Shown: positions 25,012 to 39,361, counted from the first letter of the stretch. The stretch: 64,000 nucleotides of DNA from Melampsora larici-populina 98AG31 (GCF_000204055.1 NW_006768800.1:681967-745966); one strand, 5' to 3'. Numbers and translations are program-made. Notes: a model not told the origin generated them from the letters alone.

Positions 25012-26989
25012 ATGGTAATAAAGCAAGTATCCTTGATCTGGTTGTGTTTCTTGTCTCATACAATACTTTCGTCGATCACGCGCGACTTCATTCAACTTGG
25101 CAACGAGGACAAATCATCACCACATCCCAGACGCTTACATGACTTCTTACACACGAATAATGCTAAGAATCCGGATGGAACAGTTACTCTTTTAGACCAG
25201 CTAGACAACACAGCCGGATCTACACGTGCACGTGAAGTGATTGTGCTTGATGACTCAGATTCAAATTCAGATCCTGGACCAAGCCTAAAGTTTTTCAGCG
25301 GGCCCAATGCACAGAAAAAACGTGACAGGGAGCACGGAACGGCGATTCCCTCAAGCAAAGCTAAAAGGATTTCAAAAAACAGTTCACGGTTAGAGACGGG
25401 TTCAATCAATCCAGAAAAGGCCTCTCATCCGGGTCTTGGACAAAGCTACAAGGCCCTGCGCGCAGTCTCTAGATTTATTCCTACCATGGCTTCTCGAGCA
25501 CAGGACCAAATCAAAGCTCATAAAGATGTTTTTGATGATATGTCTGGTGTGTGGACATACGTCGATTCCATGATCAAACCAATCCTAGAACATAGCCTGC
25601 CAGGTGCAGATCCCCAGGCCCATGAAAGTCTGACGTCGTGGAAATTCAAAAACATCATTTTTCCACTCTTTATTGACGGCATTATACGAGTTCAAATGGA
25701 ACTCGACAAAGGTAAAGAATATATGCTGCAACGCGATACAGCTATAAAGGCCAACTTCTTCTTCAAACGGGAAGTAATCATGGCATTGGGCAAGTCGGCA
25801 GAACGGTGGAACTTGAAGCCTTATGTTATAAATGACTTGCATCGATTCCGTCAGGGATGGGATGATGTGAAGATCGATGGCAAAGATAGCATGATACTTG
25901 TATGTGAATTTACGAGTCCATATGACCAATTTCTGTTGATAGCTTGGAAGTTGGTTGAGAAGTGGGTGTCAGGATATAAGCCAGATTGGAGGGCAAGATT
26001 GGGTGTAAACAAAGTAGATGATCTGTTCAAGATCCATATCAAAGCTTTGATCAATGAACACAAGGAACCAATCAAGATGCATGAATATGAGCAGAACGTG
26101 AGTTTATCAAACTATTAGCAACAGTTATCAGTTTTCTTGCTCTTCTTGACTGATTCATGCTACCAACCTATGCTAGTTTGGATGGCCACAATCAACATAC
26201 ACATTGAGGAAGGAATACATCATGCAACATACAAGTCCAAACTTAAATGTCAATAGTCAGATGCAAAAATCTGTAAGGCCACAGAATCAACAGGGTGGTC
26301 AATCACCAGAGGATCTTCACTACTTGTCACTTCAACTGAAGCCTCAAAATTCAGCCACATCCACCATGTTCAATGTACTTTCTCAACAAAAACAAAGTTC
26401 ACCTCTAGTAGACTACACATCAAGCTTCCAACCCGCCACCCTACACAGTACCAACCCACATCAAACCAGCCCCATCAATGAGAAACTATCCCTGAATGAT
26501 TGGGGCAGTGTTTCTGAAAAAGAGCTCAACTACTTGACTTTGGCCTTAGGTCCCATGCACAATCATGAAGTGTTGGATGGGATGATTGATGGGCATGACC
26601 ACATCATTCATGCTACTCCTTCTGTCTCTTCCCACTCTGGGCCTTCTGGACCTGAGATTCCAAATTCACCACTTCTGTCAGGGGTTTCAATGTTGAGTGA
26701 TCATCTCTCATCAGAGGAACAAGATGCTGTGGTTGGACTCACAGCTCTTGGCCACACATCTTTGGCAGAGAATGGGCCCACATACCGTGCTGAACATGTT
26801 GAAGGAGCACTTGATGACATCAAGAACTTGGTTTTAGACCACTTTAAGGTTCATCCTGTCAAAAACATCTATCAAGCAGCACAAAGGGAAAAGTTGATGG
26901 TTGACTACAATAATGTCATCAAATGTCTCCGGGCTGCCCGTATTCCAAGAAGCTCCAGAGAAGGTGTCGTGAAAGAAGTATTAAGGTGA
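25012..26989 (+). CDS. Large secreted orphan protein (632 aa)
   Basis: Exons 25012-26097 and 26177-26989 with a 79-base intron (GTGAGT...GCTAG, phase 0) give 632 aa. The ATG at 25012 has a good context (GCCATGG) and begins MVIKQVSLIWLCFLSHTILS, a signal peptide. Residues about 35-140 look disordered with acidic (IVLDDSDSNSDPG) and basic (KKRDREH; SKAKRISK) parts. About 150-360 is an ordered helical region (FKNIIFPLFIDGIIRVQMEL; WKLVEKWVSGYKPDWRARLG). After a Gln/Ser-rich linker, the C-terminus is helical (IKNLVLDHFKVHPVKNIYQ). No known domain. Signal peptide plus nuclear-type basic motifs would fit a secreted effector, but that is inference. Confidence 0.7.
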
Positions 26990-27668
26990 TTTAACTCCCG
27001 TTTCTTAGGTCTGTAAAATGTAACTGAAATGTTTGGGAATTTTCTGGCGATCATAGACCTGATTCAAGCATCAAGAATATCAATCATCAAGAAGTAAGCA
27101 AAGGTAAAGAAAAAATTTAAGAATAAACTCATCTGCAGTGAGATTTCACCTCACAAACTAATTGGTGACAGGAAAATGTCAACAGACTCACATTGATCAA
27201 GGATAATTGGTATCATTTTCTTGTATTTTTCATATATCATCACTTTCAATAATCATTGTTAATGGTCTCTCATTCTTTGGTGGAATGTTTGACCTATGTC
27301 CAAGAATGTTGGTGTGGGTCTCCTGTTGTTCTCATTGTTTATATTGTTTGATTATCTGTGCTGCTGGGTCATGAGTATCTGAAGCAATTGTTGAGCTATC
27401 TACAATGATCCTTGGTCCTTTTTTTAATCTATCATCTTTTTTGTCTCTACTTCTGTTGTTAATGCATTACTGAGCTCTTTTATGGATATACCCTTTAAAA
27501 TGACTTGAATTCCCTCCTTGAACCCTCCACAGTCTCATCCCCTGTGAAAGTGGGTAGAAAGTGTCCAGTTGGTCTTGAAATGAGCTTATGAGATGTACAA
27601 TACTGGTCTTTCTGAATTTGAAGCATGAAAGGAACTCATCTGATAAGCTGTGACACAGCGGGAATGAA

Positions 27669-28226
27669 TAAGTTTAAATCCCAATTGAGAGAAGTTGTGG
27701 TGTCCGAGTCCGCAACTTTTCTCAATCACCAATCTTGTCCACAACTCGTTCACATTAGGTTCACAAGTTTCCCTCAATCTACCCTACCAATTGGTTTACT
27801 ACGTGTTTTGGATTATATACATACAAAAGTCTCTTTGCAATCACTCACCAACTTGTGTCTTGCTTGAGATCATCTTTCTGGTCTCTTGTTAAGTATACAT
27901 TTATTTCAATACTTCCAATGTGCCCCGGGAAGCCTTGTTTGGTCACCATTGTGTACATAGGCAGCTCACCAACAACGCGAGAGCATGCCGATTGTTTGTG
28001 ACAAATCTTTAGAAATACAAACGGGGTGTTGGATTTATCAAAGCTTTCTACATGAAAGGGAGTTTGTCCATGATCCTCATGGCTGAGAACAAACAAAGGG
28101 GCTCAGTAAAGGATATCAAGGGAGTATTCAAGGAAAACCTGTGAACAAGTTGTGAACGAGATCCATGATTGAGAAAAGTTTTGGACTCAGACACCACAAC
28201 TTCACTCAATCGGGTTTTGAACTTAA
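27669..28226. repeat. 86-base inverted repeat, 386-base spacer
   Basis: The left arm 27669-27754 matches the reverse complement of 28141-28226 at roughly four of five positions, with the shared core GAAGTTGTGGTGTC and ACTTTTCTCAATCA. Read outward, both arms encode a similar peptide with EVVVSES-x-TFLNH, on opposite strands. It fits the ends of a fold-back or terminal-inverted-repeat element, or an inverted duplication of an old gene fragment. Confidence 0.75.
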
Positions 28227-28534
28227 TAATTCCCCTGGTGTGATGAGTAAATGTCTGTTTGGCATACTCTTTGCTGAGAGTAAGCATCACAATGGCTTGC
28301 ACCATGTAAATATCCTTGTAGCACGTCAACATGCACACACAAAAGACTTGCCTTAGACCCTGTCAAGACCCATCAAAGAGGTGCCACAACAGGTTGTAAG
28401 GAACTCCTGAAAGTCCTTCACCTGAATTATCTTAAATGAATACTTGAGGCACTTGTGAACGTGAGCGGAGGGAGCTGAGGACCACAAAGTGGTTCTGACT
28501 GATTCTAATGCCAATAAAAAACATAATTCAAAAG

Positions 28535-28688
28535 CTGGCTCCAAAGGATATGAATCTAAGATCAGTCAAAGATTCCCTATAGAATACAAATAGTAGTAAT
28601 GAAATGTAAAAAGAGATATAGTAGAAAGATATGATAAGCTCACCTGGGTCCAAAGGATATGAATCTAAGATCAGTCAAAGATTCCCTA
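28535..28688. repeat. 45-base direct repeat
   Basis: 28535-28579 and 28644-28688 are the same over 45 bases with one clear mismatch near the start; period 109. Shared core: CCAAAGGATATGAATC. Non-coding context; origin unknown. Confidence 0.85.
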
Positions 28689-30423
28689 GAGAGCCAGTTG
28701 TGTGCGTGAAGAATTTTGGAAAGATATAAAAATTGTTTAGGTCTAATCATGTTTATAAGTGAATATAAGTTTATATTCCTGTAATGATGTCTTGACAGCA
28801 TTACACAGGTGCATCTTCCCCTTATCAACTGGGATGTTGAAAGTCAGTTGACCCCAGCTGATGACAAAGGATCCCACAAATCCTATGAATAGACCACTAC
28901 AATTCACAAAGGGTGCTCAACAACAATCTCAGTCTAAATCTGACCAAAATACTTTGAGATTTGTTTCAAAACCCTCTATGTGTGCACATTGACATGCTGC
29001 ACAAATATTGACACAGTGTTGTGTGGTCTTTATGTGGTACACCCAAGTAAGGTTTAGGAAGCAGACTTATATTGCTAGATATAAATTTACTGTATGAGCA
29101 TAATAAACTATAACCATACACACATGCACAGAATAATCCAGACAACCTGAACAGCGCACAAAGAGACTAACAAAATGCTCAAGTAGTATCAAGTAAAAGT
29201 TACAGTTTAGAAGCACTCAAACAAATCAGAACTTCAAAGAAACAGCAGGCCACCTTTTCAGTTATGATCTTATACTTATGTCACAATTGTGAAACTAATT
29301 TAAATTCAAACAAATGCTTGAAAGTTTTTGATTGAGATTCATGCGTTTTGGTCTTGTGTTAAGGATATAAATATGCTTTGACCAATCAGTAAAACTTCAT
29401 CCTTGAATTTCTTCCCCCTAACATCTCATTTATCATGTCCAATAAACCTAAAGCCAATCATCCAAGAATTTAAAGGTATTCGAAGAAATCTTCATCAGTT
29501 GACAGTAAATAGATTGTAATAAATGATTAAAAAACTTATACTTTTGGTTTTGTTTGATCTTCCACTTCACAAAGTCAAGAATATTACACCTTTCTGACCA
29601 TTTGGTATATATGTTCTCTGAGACTGCAATACATCGGCTCAACATTTGTACCATTCATGATATTTGTTTGGTTTTCACAGCTAGTGGTGAGGTTCTAGAG
29701 AATCCTTTTTTTGTTGATTAGTGAAATGTGAAATACCCAGACCGCGGTATATGCGCAGATCAGGTGTGTTTGAACTACTTCTAGATAAAACTGGCACATC
29801 TTATAAAGGTGTTATATCTGAGGAGCTGAAGAAATTTTTAAAAGAGTTGCAAACTGAGCCATATACAGACTCCTCACACCACTCCTCAGCTTGCTTACTG
29901 CAGCAAAAAAGGACTTTCTTCAAAGGAAAACTAGAAGAGTTGAAGCTAAAAGGGTAGTTTAGCAGGAATCTGGTAACTAATTGATTTGAACACCATAGTC
30001 TTCAGTGATAGTAGAGCAAAGTTCAAAAGAGAGACTTATATCTTCTCATACTATACTTCAAAACAAGGTGATTCAAAGGGTCATCTGATTATTTAAAACT
30101 TAGAGAAATTTGCTAGAAAAAAAACTTATTTATTTTACTTTTCATGATGATTAAACAAAATATCTTCTTGCAAAAATGAGTATATACAAAACAAACTTTA
30201 TAATAACTTGAATTTATTGATTGGTCGATTGATCGATTGATGATATGGATTAATAATTTCACTAAGAATAAAACAAGAACGAAAGAAAAGGTAACAGTAA
30301 CAGTAACAGTTAATACAGAGGTAGTTGTAGAAAATAGATAGATACTGAAATCGGATATGAAATTGAAGATATATATTCGAAAAGATTTATTCTGAATACT
30401 CATGTCTTTGAACCTGGTCAGAT

Positions 30424-32179
30424 TTAAAATTCGATTTCTTCTGGAAAATATTTTTCCACGATTGACTACGATCAGATGGGGGGAAACCGTTAATGATCTT
30501 TGTTGTTTTGTACATATAGAGAGCAAGAAGAAGAGGATCGAACCTGATAATATGGTCTTAATTTCACAGGATCAGGTCTGATAGTCGACTTAGAATACAA
30601 ATCTGCAAGAAAAACCGTATATAGATCCCATGAGTCGGATGAAGAGAGTAATTGAAAAAGCCAAGATTGAAAACTTACCATATGGATTAAATGAAATCAC
30701 AGCTTCTAAAAGCTTTTGATCACCTTCATTCATAAATTGACGATAAGCTCCATCTCTATGCCAAGGGTAAAAAGAATGAAATCTAATCATTGCTAAACCT
30801 TCTTTAGGTAAAAGACATTTATCTTTTAATACATTGTACACTTTGAACATATCAAAAGACAAAGATTTGTTGTTAGTGATATTCTTTATGAAATCAGAGT
30901 CGTCTTCTTAAAAATGTAACTAGCTTTCTGGACACTTACAATATTCATCATGTCCCCAACTGAGTAAGACGTTCTCCATCCCACAGTTTGGTTCATAAAC
31001 ACCATATTCACTTGAATAAACTGGATCATTCCAATCTGGATTTTTGGAAAAAGTATTGGGATAAATAATCTTATCACTAAACTTGGCGCCCACCACAAAC
31101 GTATCTCCTACCTAAAAATCAGCAAGAACAAAATTCCAGAATGCCTTTAATGGGAAGTTTTGAAAATTGTATGATGAGACTGAGATTTGGTTTTCTTTCT
31201 TACCACATCCCATTGACGACTTTCTTCTCCTTCAGGTCTAAAGAGATGCATCAATTTTCCCTGTAACCCAATCCGAACACAAGAGATAAAAAGTCAATAG
31301 TCATTTCACTCGATTTGATGAGAAACGCACGACTTACCAAATCATGTATCAAACCAACCACTTGCATCCAATCTGGTTTACCATCCTTTCTAATAGCTTC
31401 AGCAGTTTGAAGAAGATGATCAAGTTGACCTAATTCCATATCAGGATCAGATTCATCTACTAATCCATCTAAGACTTCTAATGCTTCAAAGATGGTCATC
31501 TTTCTCTTTTCTCTCTTTTTAAACCTTTCTCTTACTTGTAAGTTAACTAATTATATATGCGTGGGGGGTAATTTTTTTTTTTCGGTTCAAACGTCATCAA
31601 AAATTAAAGGCTCATAATCAGTTTTGAAACGTAGATTGTTATTGTTTTTTTTTGTGGGGGGATTTGGATGATGAGTTTGAACTTACATTCAAATGTTTGA
31701 TTAGTGTGTTGTTCTTCATAAAAGTTTTTAACTCGATCACAAGCTTTTTCCTAATGAACCAAAAACAAACATTCCAAGTCACGAGGTCAAGAAGGTTTAG
31801 AAAACCCGGTTTGAATCAAGATCATCAAAACTTGTAACATCTCAAACAGGCTAATTACCCCAGTGCTATTTTTTGTTGGGTGGGGGAGGGATTTTAATTT
31901 TATGGAGATTGACTTACATAATCACGAAATGACTTTTGTAGACCTTCATCTTGATTTGATATGTTGTTTTTGTTAGGGTTTTGATTTATCTCGATCTAGT
32001 AAAGAGGCATAAGATTTAGATTTGAAAAAGTTGAGAGATTATGATTGTTCTTGGATGATTAAAACCGGATTGAGAGAGAGACAGGAAAGATTTATAAAAG
32101 GATAGTTTACCTTTAATAGATTTACTTTATCAACTTCATCCTCCATGGTTAATGGAAGGGGATCCACTTTGGCACTCAT
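30424..32179 (-). CDS. MIOX: Inositol oxygenase (MIOX)
   Basis: Converts myo-inositol and O2 to D-glucuronate with a di-iron centre; cytosolic. Nine exons, 303 aa: 32179-32111, 31995-31918, 31750-31687, 31546-31338, 31260-31204, 31111-30940, 30840-30679, 30602-30544, 30465-30424. All iron-ligand motifs are visible: [26 protein letters not shown] (HD pair, made at an exon joint), [19 protein letters not shown] and the D of DLYSK after a phase-1 joint. The end [20 protein letters not shown] matches the family's usual C-terminus. Length is normal. The acceptor at 31547 was chosen over one nearer the exon because it gives the family spacing before [10 protein letters not shown]. Confidence 0.93.
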
Positions 32180-32455
32180 CTTAGATGGTAAAGAAGACTA
32201 TATAGGATGGATTTTCTATGATATGATTGTGATTTTAGTTAGATTTGAGGGTAAAAGAGAAAGATGAAAGTAAAGAAAGCAAATCAAGAGAAGGTAATCA
32301 GAAAGAAATCAATCAAAAGGGTCAATAATAAGTTTGTAAAATCCAAGTAATAATCTAATTCGAGGTTTTTAAGAAAATAGTCAATCAACTTGAATGAATT
32401 TGAATTTGAATTTGAATTTTGATAGAAGAAGAGATTTGATGAGAAGACTTTATAG

Positions 32456-32477
32456 GTAGGTAGGTAGGTAGGTAGGT
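32456..32477. repeat. TAGG microsatellite
   Basis: About five to six consecutive TAGG units, followed by non-repeat sequence. A shorter imperfect TGAATT run lies about 50 bases before it. Confidence 0.85.
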
Positions 32478-33327
32478 CTCTCAATCCATTCCGCAACTTA
32501 ACCAATCCACTTTGACTCACACTGAATGACAATGACATCTTCTTGGTTTCATCATGGATTCTATGCGTTCTCCTCTTTTTAGACTGACTTGATGAAGAAA
32601 CTACAACTCTGATCTCCTGATCGGCTCGGATGAGATCCGATGTAACGAAAATGAAATCAAAGAAGGAGAACACCAAACCTCAAATAAAAGCCAGAGATCT
32701 CATGATCAACTTTTAGATCAATGTTTAAGATTCAGAACATTTTTAATAGGAATACCATCTATGTATCTTTCTTTTCTATGAAGACTCTTGAGCTGTCTAT
32801 CTACCTTTCTAGTATGTACAATCCATACCAAGTGAGAAAACTCTTGCTGTGAAGTTTGAGAACTTCATTTTTCACTCATTCGACAATCCAAGTTCAATCA
32901 TCAGAACTCTTCATGTCAAGGACTCAGATCACTTGATTTCAATGTAAAGTATCAGCTTCATGATTTCACTGGCTCTTCGGTCCAATGACGTCATGCTGTC
33001 TTGTAAGCCGACCTTCATCTTTCTTGTTTTGCCAACGGTTTACCGAACGTTTGCTGTGATGGATCTTCTTGGCACAAGCTTCAGTTGAGGCTGAGCGGAT
33101 CAAAAAGAAATTTCAAGTTGACTTCCATCATTTTTTTTAAAAAAAACCTATGAGCTCATAATTCAATTCATTCATCCAATGAGAATCATCTTAATTTTCA
33201 TCATCAACTTCATTCAAAACAAAAAAAAAAAAGGTTTACATCCAACTCACTCTTGAACTTTGATTTCGGCCGAAAGTCTACACAGCGGCCAGGAGTTCTG
33301 TGAAGCTCATTCAGGAGGGGAGAAGCC

Positions 33328-33363
33328 GCACAAGTTTGTATTTATGTAAAGACAAACTTGTGC
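33328..33363. repeat. Perfect 12-base inverted repeat
   Basis: GCACAAGTTTGT at 33328-33339 and its exact reverse complement at 33352-33363, with a 12-base A/T-rich loop. It could be a terminator-like hairpin, a binding site or part of a mobile-element end. Confidence 0.8.
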
Positions 33364-35157
33364 AAAATTATATATCAAAGACTGGACTCAAAACTCTCCA
33401 CCTCTTAACTTGTATTTAAATATATGAAAAAAAAAATCAAATATATCTATATCGAATCTTTTAAACGCGCAGCAGTGTCAGTGATGTAAAGTTTCATTCG
33501 GGTTTACCAAGAAGGAAATACCGAAGATATCAATTGATTTGATTCGGATTCACCGCTTTTTATATACCGTCAAGCTTCAGACAAGACATGTAAGCTTATA
33601 ACTAAGACCCCTCTTGCGACGCGGCTACATGCGCTACAAGACATGTGATTAAGTAAGGGCCGGTTCGGTAGCTTTTGGTGATATATAAGCTTGACTAAGC
33701 GTCTCTGCCGACGCGGCCGCGTCCGCTTCCGTTCTTGAACTTGAAGAGGGGTTTAAGGTTGATACCCCGACTTTGGCCTGAGACCAGCAGGATTTTCAAG
33801 CATATGTGCAACCTCATAAAAAGTGGGAAAGAGCTTCTTATGATAGACCTTGTGCACACACTTGTGCCACCTTGAGCACCACTTTAGTTGAATAAAGTGA
33901 CAAATGTGAGCTGTTGAGGTCTTGTAAATCTGGTTCATACTCAACATGCAGCCCTACACGCGCGCTGAACCCATCAAAATCAGTTGGGATTGGAATAAAA
34001 TTTCCTCATGATGCAGGAGCGGTGACAGGCTAAAAATAGTATGAGGAGAAGCAAAAGAGCTTGAAGAAGCTCTGCTGAATTTATTGCAGGGTTTCATGAT
34101 ATTTAGAGGCCTCAAAAAGGGATTCCAAGCCAAATTGCTTGAAGCTTGTAAAGGTGATATGCAATTGTCATGTCTTGATGGAAATGCCGATTTCAGATAA
34201 TAACAGCAGCTGTCCTACATTGGGCAAAAAAATATACACACAACAGTGTTGATTTTTGCAAACTGATGCCTTTTGTTGGGTGCTTCTATTAATTTCAAGA
34301 CCCTTGGAATGAACCAAAGAATTAATTACTCATCATGATGTCTGGTAGCATCAAATCAGCTTCCAAGATCCATTCCCGCAAAGCATTTTCAAACCTCCAC
34401 AAAACACTGTGGAGAACAGTCTTACAGTCTTCTTTGATATTTGTATATTTTCAAGTTTGAAGTGTTCTTATATTCTCACATGTCGCACTAGCTACTGCTC
34501 TAGATAAGTCTACGTAGTATAAAAGATGACAAGTTTTTTTTGTTTACTATTGTGAAATGGTGAAGGTTTCTTACTTTGGTGATAATTAAACGCCCGTAAT
34601 ATCAAGAGGGATATATATATACAAATAGACAGAAGCAATAAAGATGAGGAATTATTACTTCTCTTGAGTAAATACGCTTTTGATAGGTTCAAATAGGCCT
34701 GTGTCTTCGAAACTGCACCGGGTGAACAAGCTGATAAACTGCCTCTTGTTTCAATTTCTTCTTGGATACTTGTCATTGCTTGGTGAAGATTGCACTCAGA
34801 AGTGTGCTGGAGTCTCGGTGCCACATGCTCCATTTTGTGTTTTCTTCTGCACATTAGGAACTGAGCCACACATGGACATTCTGAACCATCGCACTTCTCC
34901 TTGGAATGGGAAATTGGAATATGTTTATACAGGGATGTGATATGTGACTGTTACATGTGACTTTGATTCCAAGTGGTTAGGGTTGTGAAGATCTGAGTAT
35001 ATGCCCTTTTCAACTTTTTTTTTGTCGACTAAACCATTTTCCAACCAACCCAACTTCAATCCAAACCTCCAACGAAGCATTTTTTGATTCTCATCACCAT
35101 CATCATCATCAGAATAAACCGGATTAGTTCTTTGCTTCACGTATCTTCATTCACAAG

Positions 35158-37077
<1,920 letters not shown>

Positions 37078-38572
37078 AATCTCTACAGGTATTGACCTCG
37101 GCTCTACGGTTTCGAAAAACAGAAATCTCTTTCCCCTGAACCTCTTACCTTACGACCACAAGACTCTCATGACCAACTCGAAAATGCCGCTCAAGATTTA
37201 TGTCTTAAGATGATATCCAGTCTTGTTTTTGAACCAATGTATCTCTTGTTTGTGATTCAAGTATGGTGTCACCTCGTTTTACATTACTGAAACAAGATCT
37301 TAATAATAAGAAAACCATGGATGAATTCACTTGAGCTGCACTTTGCTCTCCGCGTCCTTTCACATGGTGGTATTCAATCGTCGCACATGATAGTCATTAT
37401 GGGGCCCACTTGCCTACTTGCTCTAAAAGAAAAAAGTTTCATTGATACGAACAGATGTCAGAAGTTGATCACGTTGACTAGAATACAATATCACGAAGCC
37501 AAGTTCATTGGAATAGAAAGTAGTCCATTTCATAAACCCAAGATTACACCAAAGAATGCGAGAAAATCGGAGACTGTACCCACAGAACCATCCTGACGAC
37601 TCTATAAAATATGACTGAACTTGGGTTCTATCGAGCAGTTTGACAATTTGATTGATTAGCTCTCCTGATGGTAATGTCAAACATCGTATGAACGACCGTG
37701 CTTTGATTTCGTGTCATGGAATCCACTGTGTGTCTGTTGAATCTTTCAAAGATTGGTTTGATAGGATTGATCCCAAGCTTGACTTGTTTAACCAAATACG
37801 ACATTTGAAGTGGAACAACCTGAAACAATTTGCTGGAGATTCAAGGTCCCCCTTGATACGTAGATTACAATCCTTTTGATATAAAAATCTTCATGCTCAT
37901 TCCGACTGCCACTGGCACTGCCAGCTTCAATTTTTTTGAAGACTTTGCGTTAGGGTATAGCACATTTCAGTCATAGCATTTTACCCAACAGTAAAATTGT
38001 ATCTTCATGCTAAAGTTGTCTAATCGTCGCTGGTTTCAAGTTTGGCTTTACAACTCCAAGATTGATAATCTTCACTATTTTCCCTCGCACTTAACGCTTT
38101 AAAAGTCTTCTCATTAAACTGAGACAGTGGAACTTTATTGAGTTTATCTGTCATCCGGTAAATGAGCCCAGGATTGAGCTGCATTTTCTTCAAGAGGGTC
38201 AGAGTGACTGGTGTGCTTGTGCAAATGGAGGGGCTAGCCGCGTCAGGACCCAGGAATTTGAAAGCTCCTATTGGGGTTTGTGCCGAACAAAGTCAGGATT
38301 TGGATTGTGTCTTTTTGGATCTGACCTGAGTTTTCAATCCAAACCCCAAGAGGAGCTTTCCTGGGTGCTCTGGCTGCTGGAATCCAGATGGATGATCGAT
38401 CGTTTTCCCACACTTTGTCAATCCATTGGTCGCATGATATAAAAGAATATGAACTCTAATAGGATCCCCAACCGAGTGCTGCCAGTTTGATCACTTTTGA
38501 TGATCAGGTCTTCCATAAACATCATCATCAGCTCGAGCATCCACACCCTGGACCGGACTGAATCCTGAAGAA
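37078..38572. other. Intergenic with fold-back sequence
   Basis: The 3' flank of PRMT1 then about 1.4 kb without a supported gene. ORFs at 37321-37596 and 37652-37879 lack domains and splice partners. It holds the imperfect inverted repeat at 38248-38366. Confidence 0.5.
38248..38366. repeat. Imperfect fold-back (nested inverted repeats)
   Basis: The left arm 38248-38279 (ACCCAGGA..AAAGCTCCTATTGGGGTTT) pairs with 38341-38366 with a six-base bulge and one mismatch. An inner, competing pair TTTGGATTG (38299-38307) matches 38335-38343. Resembles a small miniature element or a structured RNA. Confidence 0.65.
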
Positions 38573-39361
38573 ATGACCATGAATTCAAGACTTACTATGG
38601 ACAAATCGAATCTCAAGCTTCTCACTCTCGCTATCATCCCGATATTTATTTCAACTGTCTTTGCTTTGAACGTACCATCACTCAACGTACCGGCTTGTCC
38701 AGCGAAGGCACATCTAGAGTACAATAAATCAGTACCGGACAAAAATCCATTTCCACTCACTACTGTTGATCTATGCTATGGAACTTCTACACTTGAATTA
38801 GTCTTTACTGCTTATAACGAAACAAGTTTTTATTGTAAGTTTATATCTCTAATCCTTATCCTAATTGATCAACCGAAAACTTAGATACAAGATCATTTCG
38901 TTTTAGATAATCGTACGCAAGGTACCAACGATAACATTTATGAATACGAAGTGATGGAAGCATTCATTTTTCGTGGTACAGAAGATCCACAGACGTACCT
39001 AGAAATAGAAGTGAATCCAGGAAACGTTACATTCCAATCAATAATCTATAACCCAAGTAAAACAGCAGACCCAAATAAACCATTCGAGAATCTATTCTTT
39101 AAAAACCCAAAAGAAGATGGATTAATTTCCAAAACTCAAATAAACCGATCACTACATCAATGGAAAAGTGAATTTGTGGTTCCACTAAGTATTTTTAATC
39201 TTCAGGATGGAGATGGGAAAGGTACTGAATGGAGGATGAATTTTTTTCGTACGGTTACTGATTCTGGTTTGTTTCCTGGGCAAGTTTTGGGAGCTTGGAG
39301 TGTGCCTTATTTGCCTCGGTTTCATGTTACTTCTTACTTTGGTCATGTTAAATTTGTTTGA
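38573..39361 (+). CDS. Secreted CBM9-like carbohydrate-binding protein
   Basis: Exons 38573-38834 and 38907-39361 (72-base intron, phase 1) give 238 aa. An N-terminal signal peptide follows the third in-frame ATG (MDKSNLKLLTLAIIPIFIST); that ATG at 38597 may be the real start. The mature part shows the family-9-like beta-sandwich pattern: YEYEVMEAFIFRG, TYLEIEVNPGNVTFQSIIYNP, W at HQWKSEFVVPLSIF, and EWRMNFFRT. Such modules stand alone in many fungal secretomes and are presumed to bind sugars or wall polymers. No catalytic residues are apparent. Family identity is from pattern recognition. Confidence 0.72.

Larger units (their letters stand above)
26990..30423. other. 3.4-kb gene-poor stretch with repeats
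   Basis: No supported gene. Contains an 86-base inverted repeat (27669-27754 with 28141-28226), a 45-base direct repeat (28535-28579 and 28644-28688) and AT-rich filler. The ORF at 29721-29957 (78 codons, GTG/ATG start, ending KGKLEELKLKG) has no neighbouring exon or recognisable motif. The last 300 bases are the AT-rich 3' flank of the inositol oxygenase gene. Confidence 0.5.
32180..35157. other. 3-kb gene-poor stretch
   Basis: No supported gene. Microsatellites at about 32395-32416 (TGAATT-type hexamer) and 32456-32477 (TAGG tetramer) lie just upstream of MIOX. A perfect 12-base inverted repeat with a 12-base loop sits at 33328-33363 (GCACAAGTTTGT stem). A GC-rich patch with repeated GACGCGGC occurs at 33615-33735. 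The remainder, to about 35100, shows only short ORFs; the last part is the PRMT1 promoter. Confidence 0.5.

Noticed and set aside
29721..29957. 78-codon ORF with charged C-terminus
   Set aside because: No homologue recognised, no nearby exon to join, and no clear start; kept only as part of the gene-poor stretch.
32284..32676. 130-codon minus-strand ORF upstream of MIOX
   Set aside because: It runs through microsatellites (TAGG, TGAATT) and looks like low-complexity translation.
37321..37879. ORFs downstream of PRMT1
   Set aside because: No domains, no splice partners, and flanks look like ordinary 3' sequence.
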